A DNA stretch of 64,000 bases from Mycolicibacterium chitae (lineage in GTDB: Bacteria; Actinomycetota; Actinomycetes; Mycobacteriales; Mycobacteriaceae), in NCBI RefSeq assembly GCF_900637205.1, contig NZ_LR134355.1:2480001-2544000 (forward strand), written 5' to 3'. This document shows positions 16,415 to 25,787 of the stretch, one piece after another. The position numbers were made by a program, and so were the translations under genes. A model generated the notes under the pieces. That model was not told where the DNA came from and searched no databases. It saw only the letters and a list, made by a program, of their open reading frames with translations. Numbering within the stretch: position 1 is the first letter of the stretch; the number at the start of each line of letters is the position of its first letter.

Positions 16415-17383
16415 ATGTCCAAGCTTTTCCTTTCCCGTCTCGGCGCACCGGCCGCGCTGCTCGCGACCGCCGCGCTGGTGCTGGCCGGGTGCGGCGAGAG
16501 CGCCGATACCGCCCGGAACGGGCAGGACGGGACGGAAGCGGCGGCCGACGGTGACACGCTGGTGCTCGCCGCGGTCCCCTCGGAGGAGTCCACCGCGCTG
16601 CGCAGCCAGTTCGACGGCCTCATCGCGCTGATCGAGGCCGAGACCGGCAAAACCGTTGAGTTCCAACAGGCCACCGACTACGCCGCGGTCATCGAGGGCC
16701 AGCGCGCGAACAAGATCGACCTGGCGATGTACGGGCCGTTCTCCTACGTGATCGGCCGCGACGGGGGCATTCCGCTGGAGCCGCTCGGCGCGCTGGTCGA
16801 CGAGGAGGGCGAAGAGCCCGGCTACTACTCGATCGGCTGGGTGCGCGCCGACTCCGACATCACCGACATCGCCGGCTTCGCCGACAAGACCGTGTGCTTC
16901 GTCGACGTCGCCTCCACCTCGGGTTACCTGTACCCGTCGGCCGGGTTGCTCGAGGCCGGCATCGACCCCAAGACCGGGGTCACCCCGGTGATGGCCGGCG
17001 GGCACGACGCCTCGATGCTGTCGGTGGCCAGCGGCCAGTGCGACGCCGGGTTCGCCTACGAGGAGTCGCTGCGCATGCTCGTCGACAGCGGCCAGTTGCA
17101 GCCCGAGGACGTCAAGGAGGTCTGGCGTTCGGAAATGATCGCGGGGTCGCCGATCGCGATGAACACCGAGACCGTCGACGCCGAAACACAGGAAACACTG
17201 AAGCGAATCTTCGTCGACAGCGCCAATATTCCGGCCCTCGTCGAGGCCGGGCACTGCGCCGACGCCGAATCCTGCGGGCTGCCCGAGGACACCCAGTGGG
17301 GATTCGCGCCGGTCACCGATGCCACCTACGACGGTGTCCGGCAGGTCTGTGAGGTCACCAAGGCGGACGCCTGCAACACCTGA
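16415..17383 (+). CDS. phnD: Phosphonate ABC transporter substrate-binding lipoprotein PhnD
   Basis: 322 residues; lipoprotein signal with lipobox LAGC (Cys26). PhnD/TauD-like binding fold: AAVPSEESTALRSQF at the mature N-terminus, then DLAMYGPFSYVI and DVASTSGYLYP, both typical of phosphonate and phosphite binders. First gene of a phnDCE operon (phnC starts 30 bases later). Strong GAGGAG ribosome site upstream. It captures phosphonates, phosphite or phosphate esters outside the membrane. Confidence 0.93.
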   Translation: MSKLFLSRLGAPAALLATAALVLAGCGESADTARNGQDGTEAAADGDTLVLAAVPSEESTALRSQFDGLIALIEAETGKTVEFQQATDYAAVIEGQRANKIDLAMYGPFSYVIGRDGGIPLEPLGALVDEEGEEPGYYSIGWVRADSDITDIAGFADKTVCFVDVASTSGYLYPSAGLLEAGIDPKTGVTPVMAGGHDASMLSVASGQCDAGFAYEESLRMLVDSGQLQPEDVKEVWRSEMIAGSPIAMNTETVDAETQETLKRIFVDSANIPALVEAGHCADAESCGLPEDTQWGFAPVTDATYDGVRQVCEVTKADACNT

Positions 17384-17413
17384 TTCGTCCGCCGCGAAGA
17401 AACGAGACCCACC

Positions 17414-18217
17414 ATGACGACCACCGATCACCCGATCGAATTCCACAACGTCACCAAGCGTTTCAGCCCGACGGTGCTGGGGCTCGACGACGTGAGCGCG
17501 CGGTTCCCGGCCAACCGGGTCACCGTCCTGCTCGGCTTGTCCGGTTCGGGCAAGTCCACCCTGCTGCGGCACATCAACGGGCTGCAACAACCCAGCGAGG
17601 GCACCATCACCATGCTCGGTGAACGGATCGAATCCGCCGGTGACGCGCGGCTTCGGCAGTTGCGCCGACGCATCGGCTTCATCTTCCAGAACTTCAACCT
17701 GGTGGGCCCGATGTCGGTGCTGGAGAACGTCTGCACGGGCAAGCTGGGCTCGTTGCGTGGCCCACGGCTGAGCCTGATGAGCTATCCCAAGTCGGTGCGT
17801 CAGGACGCGCTCGAGCAACTCGCCCGGGTCGGGCTGGCCGATCGGGCTTTTCAGCGCGCCGACACGCTCTCCGGCGGTCAACAGCAGCGGGTCGCGATCG
17901 CCCGCGCACTGATCCAGCGTCCGCAGATCCTGCTCGCCGACGAGCCGGTGGCCTCCCTGGACCCGGTGTCGGCCGCGCAGGTGATCGAGCTGATCACCCG
18001 AATCAGCCGCGAGGAGAACCTCACGGTGATCTGCAGCCTGCATCAGGTGGAGATGGCGTTGAGTTTCTCCGACCGCATCCTCGGCCTGCGCAGCGGCCGG
18101 GTGGTGCTCGACCGTGCCACCGCCACCATCGCCCGCGACGAGGCGCTGCAGATCTACGACAAGGTCGCCGCCGTGCCGGAGCACCTCGAGGACCAGGCGC
18201 TGGCCGGCGTCGGCTGA
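17414..18217 (+). CDS. phnC: Phosphonate ABC transporter ATPase PhnC
   Basis: 267 residues. Walker A GLSGSGKST, Q-loop FIFQNFNLV, signature LSGGQQQR, Walker B ILLADEPVASLDP and switch His in SLHQVEMAL are all intact. Family-typical residues of PhnC follow the Q-loop (LVGPMSVLENV; GSLRG). It powers import by the PhnE permease encoded 4 bases downstream. Confidence 0.94.
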   Translation: MTTTDHPIEFHNVTKRFSPTVLGLDDVSARFPANRVTVLLGLSGSGKSTLLRHINGLQQPSEGTITMLGERIESAGDARLRQLRRRIGFIFQNFNLVGPMSVLENVCTGKLGSLRGPRLSLMSYPKSVRQDALEQLARVGLADRAFQRADTLSGGQQQRVAIARALIQRPQILLADEPVASLDPVSAAQVIELITRISREENLTVICSLHQVEMALSFSDRILGLRSGRVVLDRATATIARDEALQIYDKVAAVPEHLEDQALAGVG

Positions 18218-18221
18218 ACCA

Positions 18222-19931
18222 GTGATCACCATTTCCGCACTGCCGCAACGCGATGGCGAGTCCCACTTCGCGGTGCCGCGCCGGCCCGGACCGTCGCCGA
18301 ACACCATCGCGGTCACGCTGGTGCTGCTGGGGCTGCTCGCCGCCGCGGTCTGGTCCACGATCGACCTGGGCATCAACGTCGCCAGCCTCATCGACAGCAT
18401 CGACAACGCGATGGCGTTCACGGCCCGGATGTTCCCGCTGGACTTCCCGCCGCTTCGTGAGCTGACCGGTCTGATCCTCGAGACGCTGGCCATCGTCATC
18501 CTGGCCACCGTGCTGGCGGTGCTGATCTCGCTGCCGATCGCGCTGGCCGCGGCGTGGAACACCACGTCCGGCAACGTTTCCCGCGGCACCGCGCGGGTGG
18601 TCATCGTGCTGGCCCGCGCCATTCCCGACCTGATCCTGGCGGTGTTCTTCTTCCGCGTGTTCGGTCTGGGCGCCCTGCCCGGCATCCTGGCCATGGGCCT
18701 GCACTCGGTGGGCATGATCGGCAAGCTCTACGCCGACGCGATCGAGAGCCTGGACAACGGCCCGCAGGAGGCCATCCGGGCCGCCGGGGGAGGGCGGTGG
18801 CAACAGATCATCGGCGGGATCCTGCCGCCGTTGCTGCCGCAATTGATCGCCACCGCGCTGCACCGCTTCGACATCAACCTGCGGACCTCGATCATCCTCG
18901 GCTACGTCGGCGTCGGCGGTCTGGGTCTGGCCATCTCGGATGCGTTGCGGTCGTTGAACTATCAGCGCGGCATGGCGCTGGCGCTGATCGTGCTGCTGCT
19001 GTGCATCGGCACCGAGTTGATCTCCGGCGCCGTGCGGACGGCGATCATGTCGGGGGGCACCGGTTCCGCGGCCGCCGGCGGCCCGGTCACCTGGGCCGAC
19101 AAGGTCTCCCGGAACTGGGTGTCGCGGGGGCCGGGCGCGCCGCCGGCCGTTCGCGACATACCGCCGTGGACCGTCGACCGGATACGTCGATTCCTGAGCA
19201 TCGCGGCGGTGGCCGTCATCATCGCACTGTCCATCGCGGGTGCGGAGTTCTCCTGGCAGTCCTTCACTTTCGGTCTGGAGAACCTGCCCAACACGCTGTC
19301 GCTGTTCTTCCCGCCCGGGGACGGCGGCATCCTCCCCGAACTGCTCGCGCAGATGCTGGTCACGGTCCAGATCGCGTTGGCCGCCACGCTGCTGGGCACC
19401 ATCGTCGCCATCCCCATCGGAATCCTGGCCGCCCGCAACGTGATTGCGCACCGCGGTATCCACACCTTCTTCCGGGTGCTCATCGTGTGCGTGCGCGGCA
19501 TCCCCGAACTGATCGTCGCGATCATCTTCGTGGTCATCACCGGCCTGGGCGGAGTCGCCGGCACCTTGGCGCTGGCGCTGGGCGCGGTGGGGTTGCTCAG
19601 CAAGCTCATCGCCGACTCCCTGGAGGAAACCGACACGGGTCCGCAGGACGCGATCCGCACCAACGGCGGCACCGCCGCGCAGGTGTTCTTCGCCGCCACC
19701 GTCCGCCAGGCCGCGCCGGCCTTCGTCGCGCACATCATGTACCTGCTCGACACCAATATCCGGGCCGCGACGCTGCTGGGCATCGTCGGCGCCGGCGGGA
19801 TCGGCTTCTACCTGTTGAACGCCTCGCGGGTCATGCAGTTCGATGTCGTCACGACCATCGTGCTGATCATCCTGGTCGTGGTGCTGGCCGTCGAGGCGCT
19901 GTCGATCTGGGTCCGCCGCGCCGTCCGCTGA
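18222..19931 (+). CDS. phnE: Fused double-domain phosphonate permease PhnE
   Basis: 569 residues from GTG 18222, about twice the length of a single PhnE. Two complete permease modules: residues about 20-275 and 320-565, each with several membrane helices and its own EAA loop (EAIRAAGGGRWQQIIGGILP and DAIRTNGGTAAQVFFAATVR). The two permeases, often separate phnE1/phnE2 genes, are thus one polypeptide acting as the full channel with PhnC. The open frame continues upstream into phnC, but GTG 18222 follows the phnC stop by 4 bases. Confidence 0.92.
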   Translation: MITISALPQRDGESHFAVPRRPGPSPNTIAVTLVLLGLLAAAVWSTIDLGINVASLIDSIDNAMAFTARMFPLDFPPLRELTGLILETLAIVILATVLAVLISLPIALAAAWNTTSGNVSRGTARVVIVLARAIPDLILAVFFFRVFGLGALPGILAMGLHSVGMIGKLYADAIESLDNGPQEAIRAAGGGRWQQIIGGILPPLLPQLIATALHRFDINLRTSIILGYVGVGGLGLAISDALRSLNYQRGMALALIVLLLCIGTELISGAVRTAIMSGGTGSAAAGGPVTWADKVSRNWVSRGPGAPPAVRDIPPWTVDRIRRFLSIAAVAVIIALSIAGAEFSWQSFTFGLENLPNTLSLFFPPGDGGILPELLAQMLVTVQIALAATLLGTIVAIPIGILAARNVIAHRGIHTFFRVLIVCVRGIPELIVAIIFVVITGLGGVAGTLALALGAVGLLSKLIADSLEETDTGPQDAIRTNGGTAAQVFFAATVRQAAPAFVAHIMYLLDTNIRAATLLGIVGAGGIGFYLLNASRVMQFDVVTTIVLIILVVVLAVEALSIWVRRAVR

Positions 19932-19937
19932 GCCGGC

Positions 19938-21065
19938 TCAGAGCGCGTCGAAGGTCTGCGCCGCCAGCCCGAACGACAACGTCATGCCCAGCCCGGTGGT
20001 CACGGTCACCGAACTGACTGTTGCGTCGTGGGTTTCGCGCAGGATGTCTGTGCGGGCGCTGGAAGCGTAGACGCCCTGCCAGCGCTGCAGCACCTGCAGG
20101 CCCGGCACCCCGAGGATGTGGGCGGCCCCGGCGAGGAGTCGTTCGGTCACCGACTCGTCGTCGAAGGGCGTCGCGGTGAGACCGTAATGGTGGGAGTCGC
20201 CGACCAGCACCGTGCCGTCGGGACGACGGGCGAACATCAGATTCGCGGCGATCTCCATCAACTCGGGATGGTCGCGGTCGAGTTCGGCACGCACCAGCGC
20301 CGCCGACGGCAGCCCCGCCATCCCGCCGTAGCGCAGCATCGAGGTGCCGGTGAGCACGGCACCGTCGTGCTGGTAGTCGGCCGGCGCGGCGACCAGGGCC
20401 ATCTGCAGCCGGCAGCGAATGACCTCGTGCTCCTCGGCGGTGACCGGGTACAGCCGGTCCAGGTCGTGACCGACGCAGACCAGGATCCGGCGCCCCCGCA
20501 CCGGACCGCGCCCGGTGTAGACGACGCCGTCGGCGCAGCCAAGTGCGGCGGTGCGCCAATGGAACACGACGCCGGGTTGTTCGGCGAGCCACCGCGCGAT
20601 CGCGATCACGGTGGAGCGCGGGTCCACCCGGAAGTCCGCGGGGAACACCGCGCCGGCGACGATGTCCGGGTCCGGTGACCGGTCCGCCCCGCCCAGTCGG
20701 GCCCGGGTCTGCTCGGCGGAGAGCAGTCGCACGGCCTCGGCGCCGCGCTCCTCGCGGAACTCTTCGAGCACGGCGGCCTCGGCCCCGTTGCGGGCCAGCA
20801 TCAGCGCCCCCGATTCCGGGGCCCAGAACCCGCACCGAGCCGCGGCGCGCATCCATCCGCGCCGGGAAACCTGCGCCAGCGCAAGCAGTTCGGGCCCCTG
20901 CGCGGTGATGCAGGCGTGGCCGAAGTTGCGCACCGAGGCCCCCACGGGTTCGGCGTCGCGCTCGACGATGTGGACCGACAGGCCGCGGTGCACCGCCTCG
21001 ACGGCATGGGACAGCCCGACGATCCCGGCCCCGACGACAACGACATCCGCAACGGAATCCACCAT
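19938..21065 (-). CDS. FAD-dependent oxidoreductase of phosphonate clusters
   Basis: 375 residues, ATG 21065 (ATG 21074 also possible). DAO-type FAD domain: Rossmann GAGIVGLSHA at the start and a glycine-rich C-terminal flavin segment (VTVTTGLGMTLSFGLA). GASVRNFGHACITAQG resembles the TIGR03364 family, found beside phosphonate catabolism genes; relatives oxidise aminoethylphosphonate derivatives. It converges with phnE and is divergent from the PhnX-like hydrolase. The substrate is inferred, probably an N-methyl- or hydroxy-2-aminoethylphosphonate. Confidence 0.8.
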   Translation of the reverse strand: MVDSVADVVVVGAGIVGLSHAVEAVHRGLSVHIVERDAEPVGASVRNFGHACITAQGPELLALAQVSRRGWMRAAARCGFWAPESGALMLARNGAEAAVLEEFREERGAEAVRLLSAEQTRARLGGADRSPDPDIVAGAVFPADFRVDPRSTVIAIARWLAEQPGVVFHWRTAALGCADGVVYTGRGPVRGRRILVCVGHDLDRLYPVTAEEHEVIRCRLQMALVAAPADYQHDGAVLTGTSMLRYGGMAGLPSAALVRAELDRDHPELMEIAANLMFARRPDGTVLVGDSHHYGLTATPFDDESVTERLLAGAAHILGVPGLQVLQRWQGVYASSARTDILRETHDATVSSVTVTTGLGMTLSFGLAAQTFDAL

Positions 21066-21216
21066 GGCTCTCATCCTGAGCGGCCGGCATTTTCGTCGCG
21101 CGGTCGGGAGGCAACTGTTCACCGCGCGTTCGGGTGCCGGTCAATTCGTCGGCGGTTGAGCATCGCGTGGGGTTCCTAGGCTGCCCGGTGTTATCCCCTC
21201 GACATTAGGACGTCAG

Positions 21217-21906
21217 ATGATCGACCTTGCGGTCTTCGATATTGCCGGCACCACCCTGGATGAGGGGCATCAGGTGTATCGGGTGCTGCGGCAGTGCGTC
21301 GAGGACCGCGGCGCGACGATCACCGACGCGCAGTTCCGCAACTGGATGGGCACCGAAAAGCGCTCGGCCATCACCAATCTGCTCACCCTCGGCGGCGTCG
21401 AGGCCGACACCGGCACCGTCGACGAGGCCTACGGCTGGTTCGTCGACGCCCTGGCCCGGGCCTATCGGGAGCAACCGCCGAGCCCCTTTCCCGGGGTCGC
21501 CGAGGTCATCGCCGATCTGCGCGGCCGCGGCGTGAAAGTCGGGTTGAGCACCGGCTTCTCGACCGACGTCGCCGAGTCGCTGCTGACCGGCATCGGCTGG
21601 ACCGTCGGCGGGGCCGATGCCACCCTCGACGCGCTGGTCTGTGCGGATCAGGTGGCCCAGGGCCGCCCGGCGCCGTACATGATCCACGAGGCCATGCAGC
21701 GCACCGGCGTGCTGGACGTGCACCGCGTGCTCGCGGCCGGCGACACGATCGTCGACCTGCAGGCCGCGCATCACGCCGGGGTCATCGGGGTCGGCGTGCT
21801 GACCGGATCGGTACCCGCGGAGATCCTCAAGGAGCAACCGCACGCCCACGTGCTTTCCTCGCTCGCGGACCTGCCCACCATCCCGGAATACGCGACGCTG
21901 GGCTGA
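21217..21906 (+). CDS. PhnX-like HAD hydrolase (phosphonatase-like)
   Basis: 229 residues. HAD motif I FDIAGTTLD with nucleophile D8; motif II STGFS; and a C-terminal GDTIVDLQAA acidic motif. A Lys at K48 in MGTEKRSAI lines up with the Schiff-base Lys of true phosphonoacetaldehyde hydrolase (MGxxK). It belongs to the phosphonatase-like group seen in phosphonate operons. Likely cleaves the C-P bond of phosphonoacetaldehyde or a relative. 14 bases before the next gene, so operonic. Confidence 0.83.
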   Translation: MIDLAVFDIAGTTLDEGHQVYRVLRQCVEDRGATITDAQFRNWMGTEKRSAITNLLTLGGVEADTGTVDEAYGWFVDALARAYREQPPSPFPGVAEVIADLRGRGVKVGLSTGFSTDVAESLLTGIGWTVGGADATLDALVCADQVAQGRPAPYMIHEAMQRTGVLDVHRVLAAGDTIVDLQAAHHAGVIGVGVLTGSVPAEILKEQPHAHVLSSLADLPTIPEYATLG

Positions 21907-21920
21907 CGAGGTTGACGACG

Positions 21921-22973
21921 GTGGGAACCAAGGTCCAGGCGCAAGTCTGGCTCGGGGCAGGTGAATTCGCGCTGCGGGAGTTCGACCTCCCGTCGCCCGG
22001 GCGCGGGGAGACGGTGGTCGAGGTCGACCTCGCCACCGTGTGCGGCAGCGATGTCCACACCGTGCGGGGCCGGCGCCCCGGCCCGCACCCGAGCGTCCTC
22101 GGCCACGAGGCGGTCGGCCGAATCGCCGCGCTCGGCGACGGCGTCGTCGACCACGCCGGTGCGCCGCTGTCGATCGGGGACCGGGTGGTGTGGAGCGTGA
22201 CCGCGGTCTGCGGCGACTGCGACCGTTGCCGGCGCGGTCACAGCGCCAAGTGCCGTCGGCTGCTCAAGACCGGGCACGAACCGCTGACGGGTCCGTGGCC
22301 GTTGTCGGGCGGCTACGCCTCGCACATCCTGCTGCACCCGGGCCTGACTCTGGTGCGGGTGCCCGACGTCGTCCCGGACGCGTCGGCGGCCATGAGCGCC
22401 TGCGCGCTGGCCACCGTGATGGCCTGCGTGGAGGCCGCCGGTGAACTGACGGACCGACGGGTGGTGATCAGCGGCCTCGGCATGCTCGGGTTGTGCGCGT
22501 GCGCGGTGGCGGCCGCGCGCGGCGCGATCGTCGAGGCGCGCGACCCCGACCCGCAGCGACGGACGCTGGCGCGCCGGTTCGGGGCGGCGCGGGCGGTGCC
22601 GCCCGACGCTGCCGATCCCGACCCGGCGGCCGACGTGCTGATCGAACTCTCCGGTGCACCCGACGCGGTCACGACGGCGCCGCGACTGGTCGACATCGGC
22701 GGTCGGGTGGTGCTGGCGGGTTCGGTGGCACCGCGCGGGACCGTGCCGGTCGATCCCGAACATCTGGTCCGGTCCCTGATCACCGTTGTGGGCGTGCACA
22801 ACTACGAACCCCGGCATCTGGCCGAGGCGGTCGCCTTCCTGGCCGCCCCCACGGGGTACGACTTCGCCGCCGTCGTCGCCGAGCCCGCGGACCTGGCCGA
22901 TCTCGGCGATCAGATGATCGAAACCGGGGGAGCCGTGCTGCGGCGGGCGGTCCGCCCCGGCCGGCGCGGATGA
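21921..22973 (+). CDS. Zinc alcohol dehydrogenase associated with phosphonate catabolism
   Basis: 350 residues from GTG 21921. Medium-chain dehydrogenase: catalytic zinc region VCGSDVHTV and LGHEAVG, structural zinc cysteines CGDCDRCRRGHSAKC, and a nucleotide fold ISGLGMLGLCA. Like the TIGR03366 family of phosphonate clusters. Follows the PhnX-like gene by 14 bases. Probably oxidises a hydroxyalkylphosphonate or the aldehyde/alcohol released by the hydrolase. Confidence 0.82.
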   Translation: MGTKVQAQVWLGAGEFALREFDLPSPGRGETVVEVDLATVCGSDVHTVRGRRPGPHPSVLGHEAVGRIAALGDGVVDHAGAPLSIGDRVVWSVTAVCGDCDRCRRGHSAKCRRLLKTGHEPLTGPWPLSGGYASHILLHPGLTLVRVPDVVPDASAAMSACALATVMACVEAAGELTDRRVVISGLGMLGLCACAVAAARGAIVEARDPDPQRRTLARRFGAARAVPPDAADPDPAADVLIELSGAPDAVTTAPRLVDIGGRVVLAGSVAPRGTVPVDPEHLVRSLITVVGVHNYEPRHLAEAVAFLAAPTGYDFAAVVAEPADLADLGDQMIETGGAVLRRAVRPGRRG

Positions 22974-23002
22974 GCCGCTGACGCCAGTATCCTGCTTAGG
23001 AA

Positions 23003-24571
23003 ATGGCGGAAGATCTTTCGAACGGCAGCGCGCGCATTCGCCGCGGCCTGCAAATGGCGCTTCGCGGGCGGCGCGAACCGGCCACCGGCGCCGGGCAACG
23101 GAGCCGGCAGGCAGGATTGGGCGACCTGCACACCCGCAAGGTGCTCGACCTGACGATTCGGCTGGCCGAGGTGATGCTGTCGTCCGGTTCGGGTACCGCC
23201 GACATCGTCGCGACGGCCCAGGACGTCGCGCAGGCCTATCAGCTCACCGACTGCGTCGTCGACATCACGTTCAACACGGTCATCGTCTCGGCGCCGCCGA
23301 CCGCGGAGAGCCCGCCGCTGACGATCGTGCGCGCCGTCCGCAACCGGGCCACCGACTACACGCGGCTCGCCGGACTCGACGGGCTGGTCCGACGGATCAC
23401 CGCCGGCGGCGTGACGGTCGACGAGGCGCACGTCGCCATGGACGAATTGACCGAGCAGTCGCACCCGTACCCGCGGTGGTTCGCCAGCGCCGGGTGGGCC
23501 GGGTTCGCGCTCGGCATCGCGATGCTGCTCGGCGGCGGTTGGTTGACGTGCATCCTGGCCGCGATCACCTCGGCGGTGATCGATCAGGTAGGGCGGTGGC
23601 TGCTGCGGGCCGGCGCGCCGCTGTTCTTCTACCACGCAGTCGGTGCGTTCATCGCCACGTTGGTGGCGGTGGCGGCCTACCGGTTCGCCGATCAGGGGCC
23701 GACGGTCATGGTGGCCACCGGCATCGTCGTGTTGCTCTCCGGCATGACCCTCGTCGGGTCGGTGCAGGACGCCCTGACCGGCTACATGGTGACCGCGATG
23801 GCGCGCCTGGGCGACGCCGTGTTCCTGACCGCGGGCATCGTGGTCGGGATCGTCGCCGGCCTGCAGGTCGCCACCTTGGCGGGTATCCGGATGGCGTTGC
23901 ACATCGATGCCACCGAATCGTTTGTCGCGCCCAGCCAACCCGCGCAGATCCTGATCGCCGTCCTCGGGGCGTCACTGGCCGGGGTCTGTCTGACGCTGGC
24001 CTACTACGCGCCGCTGCGCTCGGTGGTCACCGCCGGGATGGCGGCCGGGACCGCCGAGTTGGTGCTGATCGGCCTGGGCAACGTGCAGTTCGGGCAGGTG
24101 CTGGCCACCGGCGTCGCGGCCATCGGGGTGGGTCTGCTGGCCACCCTGGTCTCGATCCGCCGGCAGGCGCCGGCCCTGGTCACCGCGACCGCCGGCATCA
24201 CGCCGATGCTGCCCGGCCTGGCGATCTTCCGGGCGGTCTTCAACTTCGCGGTCGAGGAGAAGTTCAACGCCGGCCTGGCCCAGTTGCTCGCCGCGGCCGC
24301 GGTGGCGCTGGCGATCGGCGCCGGGGTGGTCATGGGTGAGCTGCTCGGTTCGCCGTTGCGCTACCGGGCCGGCCGGGTCGGTGATTTCGTCCGGATCGAG
24401 GGCCCACCGGGTTTGCGCCGGGCCGTGGGCCGCGTCGTGCATCTGCGACCCAGCGAGAGCCCCGCGCGCCCGGGGGCGCGCCGGCTGCGGTCGCGCAGTG
24501 TCGCCCTCGAACCGGAGACAGAGACGGCCGAGGACACCGAGGAACCCGAGTCCGACGCCGAGGAAAAGTAG
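23003..24571 (+). CDS. ThrE-type threonine/serine exporter family protein
   Basis: 522 residues. N-terminal ThrE domain (about 45-290) with GSGTADIVATAQDVAQAY and DCVVDITFNTVIVS and then five or so helices; C-terminal ThrE_2-like helices (about 305-460); an acidic tail rich in Glu. Full-length one-chain form as in Corynebacterium ThrE and Rv3737. Exports small hydroxy amino acids; here the substrate is unproven. Stands alone. Confidence 0.83.
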   Translation: MAEDLSNGSARIRRGLQMALRGRREPATGAGQRSRQAGLGDLHTRKVLDLTIRLAEVMLSSGSGTADIVATAQDVAQAYQLTDCVVDITFNTVIVSAPPTAESPPLTIVRAVRNRATDYTRLAGLDGLVRRITAGGVTVDEAHVAMDELTEQSHPYPRWFASAGWAGFALGIAMLLGGGWLTCILAAITSAVIDQVGRWLLRAGAPLFFYHAVGAFIATLVAVAAYRFADQGPTVMVATGIVVLLSGMTLVGSVQDALTGYMVTAMARLGDAVFLTAGIVVGIVAGLQVATLAGIRMALHIDATESFVAPSQPAQILIAVLGASLAGVCLTLAYYAPLRSVVTAGMAAGTAELVLIGLGNVQFGQVLATGVAAIGVGLLATLVSIRRQAPALVTATAGITPMLPGLAIFRAVFNFAVEEKFNAGLAQLLAAAAVALAIGAGVVMGELLGSPLRYRAGRVGDFVRIEGPPGLRRAVGRVVHLRPSESPARPGARRLRSRSVALEPETETAEDTEEPESDAEEK

Positions 24572-24577
24572 CGGATC

Positions 24578-24952
24578 TCAGCCCTGGGCGGCGCGCCACT
24601 TGTCCAACATCCGGCGGTCCCGCTTGGTGGGCCGCCCGGCGCCGCGGTCGCGCACCGCGACCGGAACCGTGGCCGTCGGCGGCGGCGCGGGGCTGCGGTC
24701 GAGGTAGCAGGTCACCGCGTCGGCGGCACCCACCCGCTTCTGGATCACCCGGACCACCTCGACAATTCGAGTCCGGGTGCCGACCAGCGCCCGGACCTCG
24801 TCACCGGGGGAGACCATGGTCGACGGTTTGGCCGGTCGATCGTTGACGCGCACGTGTCCGCCCCGGCAGGCCGCGGCCGCGTCCGGCCGGGTCTTGGTCA
24901 GGCGGACCGCCCACAGCCAGCGATCAACACGGGTTGCTTCCACGCCATCCAT
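24578..24952 (-). CDS. S4-domain RNA-binding protein (Hsp15-like)
   Basis: 124 residues. The S4 fold covers residues about 8-65 (RVDRWLWAVRLTKTR; GGHVRVNDRPAKPS). The C-terminus is basic (RDRGAGRPTKRDRR). Hsp15-type proteins bind stalled 50S subunits with peptidyl-tRNA; the same job is possible but unproven in mycobacteria. 16 bases after the cutinase stop on the same strand. Confidence 0.85.
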   Translation of the reverse strand: MDGVEATRVDRWLWAVRLTKTRPDAAAACRGGHVRVNDRPAKPSTMVSPGDEVRALVGTRTRIVEVVRVIQKRVGAADAVTCYLDRSPAPPPTATVPVAVRDRGAGRPTKRDRRMLDKWRAAQG

Positions 24953-24968
24953 TAAAGCCGTTGACGGC

Positions 24969-25694
24969 CTAAATCCGATCGACGGTGAACGCCGCGGCCT
25001 CGTGGACCATCCCGTTCACCGGGTACAGGGTGTGCTCGAAGGTGGGCATCCCGCCGGGGTTGCCGTCGCAGATCGAGTCGCCGGGCGCGCACAACTCGAG
25101 GGTCTTCTGTTCGTACAGTGGACCGATGGTGACCAGCGGCGCGTCGTAGCGGCTCAGCCACTCGTCCGACGGCATGCCCAGCAGCACCACCGCGGCCACA
25201 TGTTCGGCCACCTCGTCGGGCAGCGGGTTCGGGATGTAGGAGAGGTATTCGTCGGGGATGCCGTCGGGAATCTCGGCGGCGGTCACGAAGCCGGCCAGCA
25301 CCGCCCCCTGGGAGTAACCGCCCAGCACGATGCGGGTATCCGGGCAGGCCGCCGCGGTGGCCTCGATGTGGGCCCCGGCGTCCTTGATGCCGTCGACGAC
25401 GGTGCGCGCGAAGGCGATCCGATTGGCGAAGTCGCTGCTGGCGGGATAGTTCACCGGATACACCGCGACGGTGCGGCCGCCGGCCTGGGCGCGCACCGCG
25501 TCGACGAAGGCCTGTCCGGTCAACCCGACGCCGGGCGGTTCGGTGGTGCCGCGCGCGAAGACCACCTCGACATCGGGGCACGGTTGCGCCGATGCGCCCG
25601 GCACGACGGCGCTGACGGTCATGTTGCCTGCCGTCACGGCCCCCGCGGTCAGCAGGGCGGCGGCGAAGATCCGGATGGCCCGGCGAACGTTCAC
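24969..25694 (-). CDS. Secreted cutinase-family serine esterase
   Basis: 241 residues, GTG 25694 with GGAG upstream. Signal peptide about 1-36 (PGASAQPCPD). Nucleophile Ser in GGYSQGA; Asp in CAPGDSICDG; His in FEHTLYP. Cys pairs are placed as in mycobacterial Culp proteins. These enzymes hydrolyse lipid esters or phospholipids at the cell surface. Complete triad and ordinary length. Confidence 0.9.
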   Translation of the reverse strand: MNVRRAIRIFAAALLTAGAVTAGNMTVSAVVPGASAQPCPDVEVVFARGTTEPPGVGLTGQAFVDAVRAQAGGRTVAVYPVNYPASSDFANRIAFARTVVDGIKDAGAHIEATAAACPDTRIVLGGYSQGAVLAGFVTAAEIPDGIPDEYLSYIPNPLPDEVAEHVAAVVLLGMPSDEWLSRYDAPLVTIGPLYEQKTLELCAPGDSICDGNPGGMPTFEHTLYPVNGMVHEAAAFTVDRI

Positions 25695-25787
25695 AAGCGA
25701 CTCCTTCGGGATACGCCGCTCACATCCCCCGGCGAGCGAGCAGAAGCAAAGAGGCAGTACCCATGGTGTTGCCGCTTCAAACGGTCG

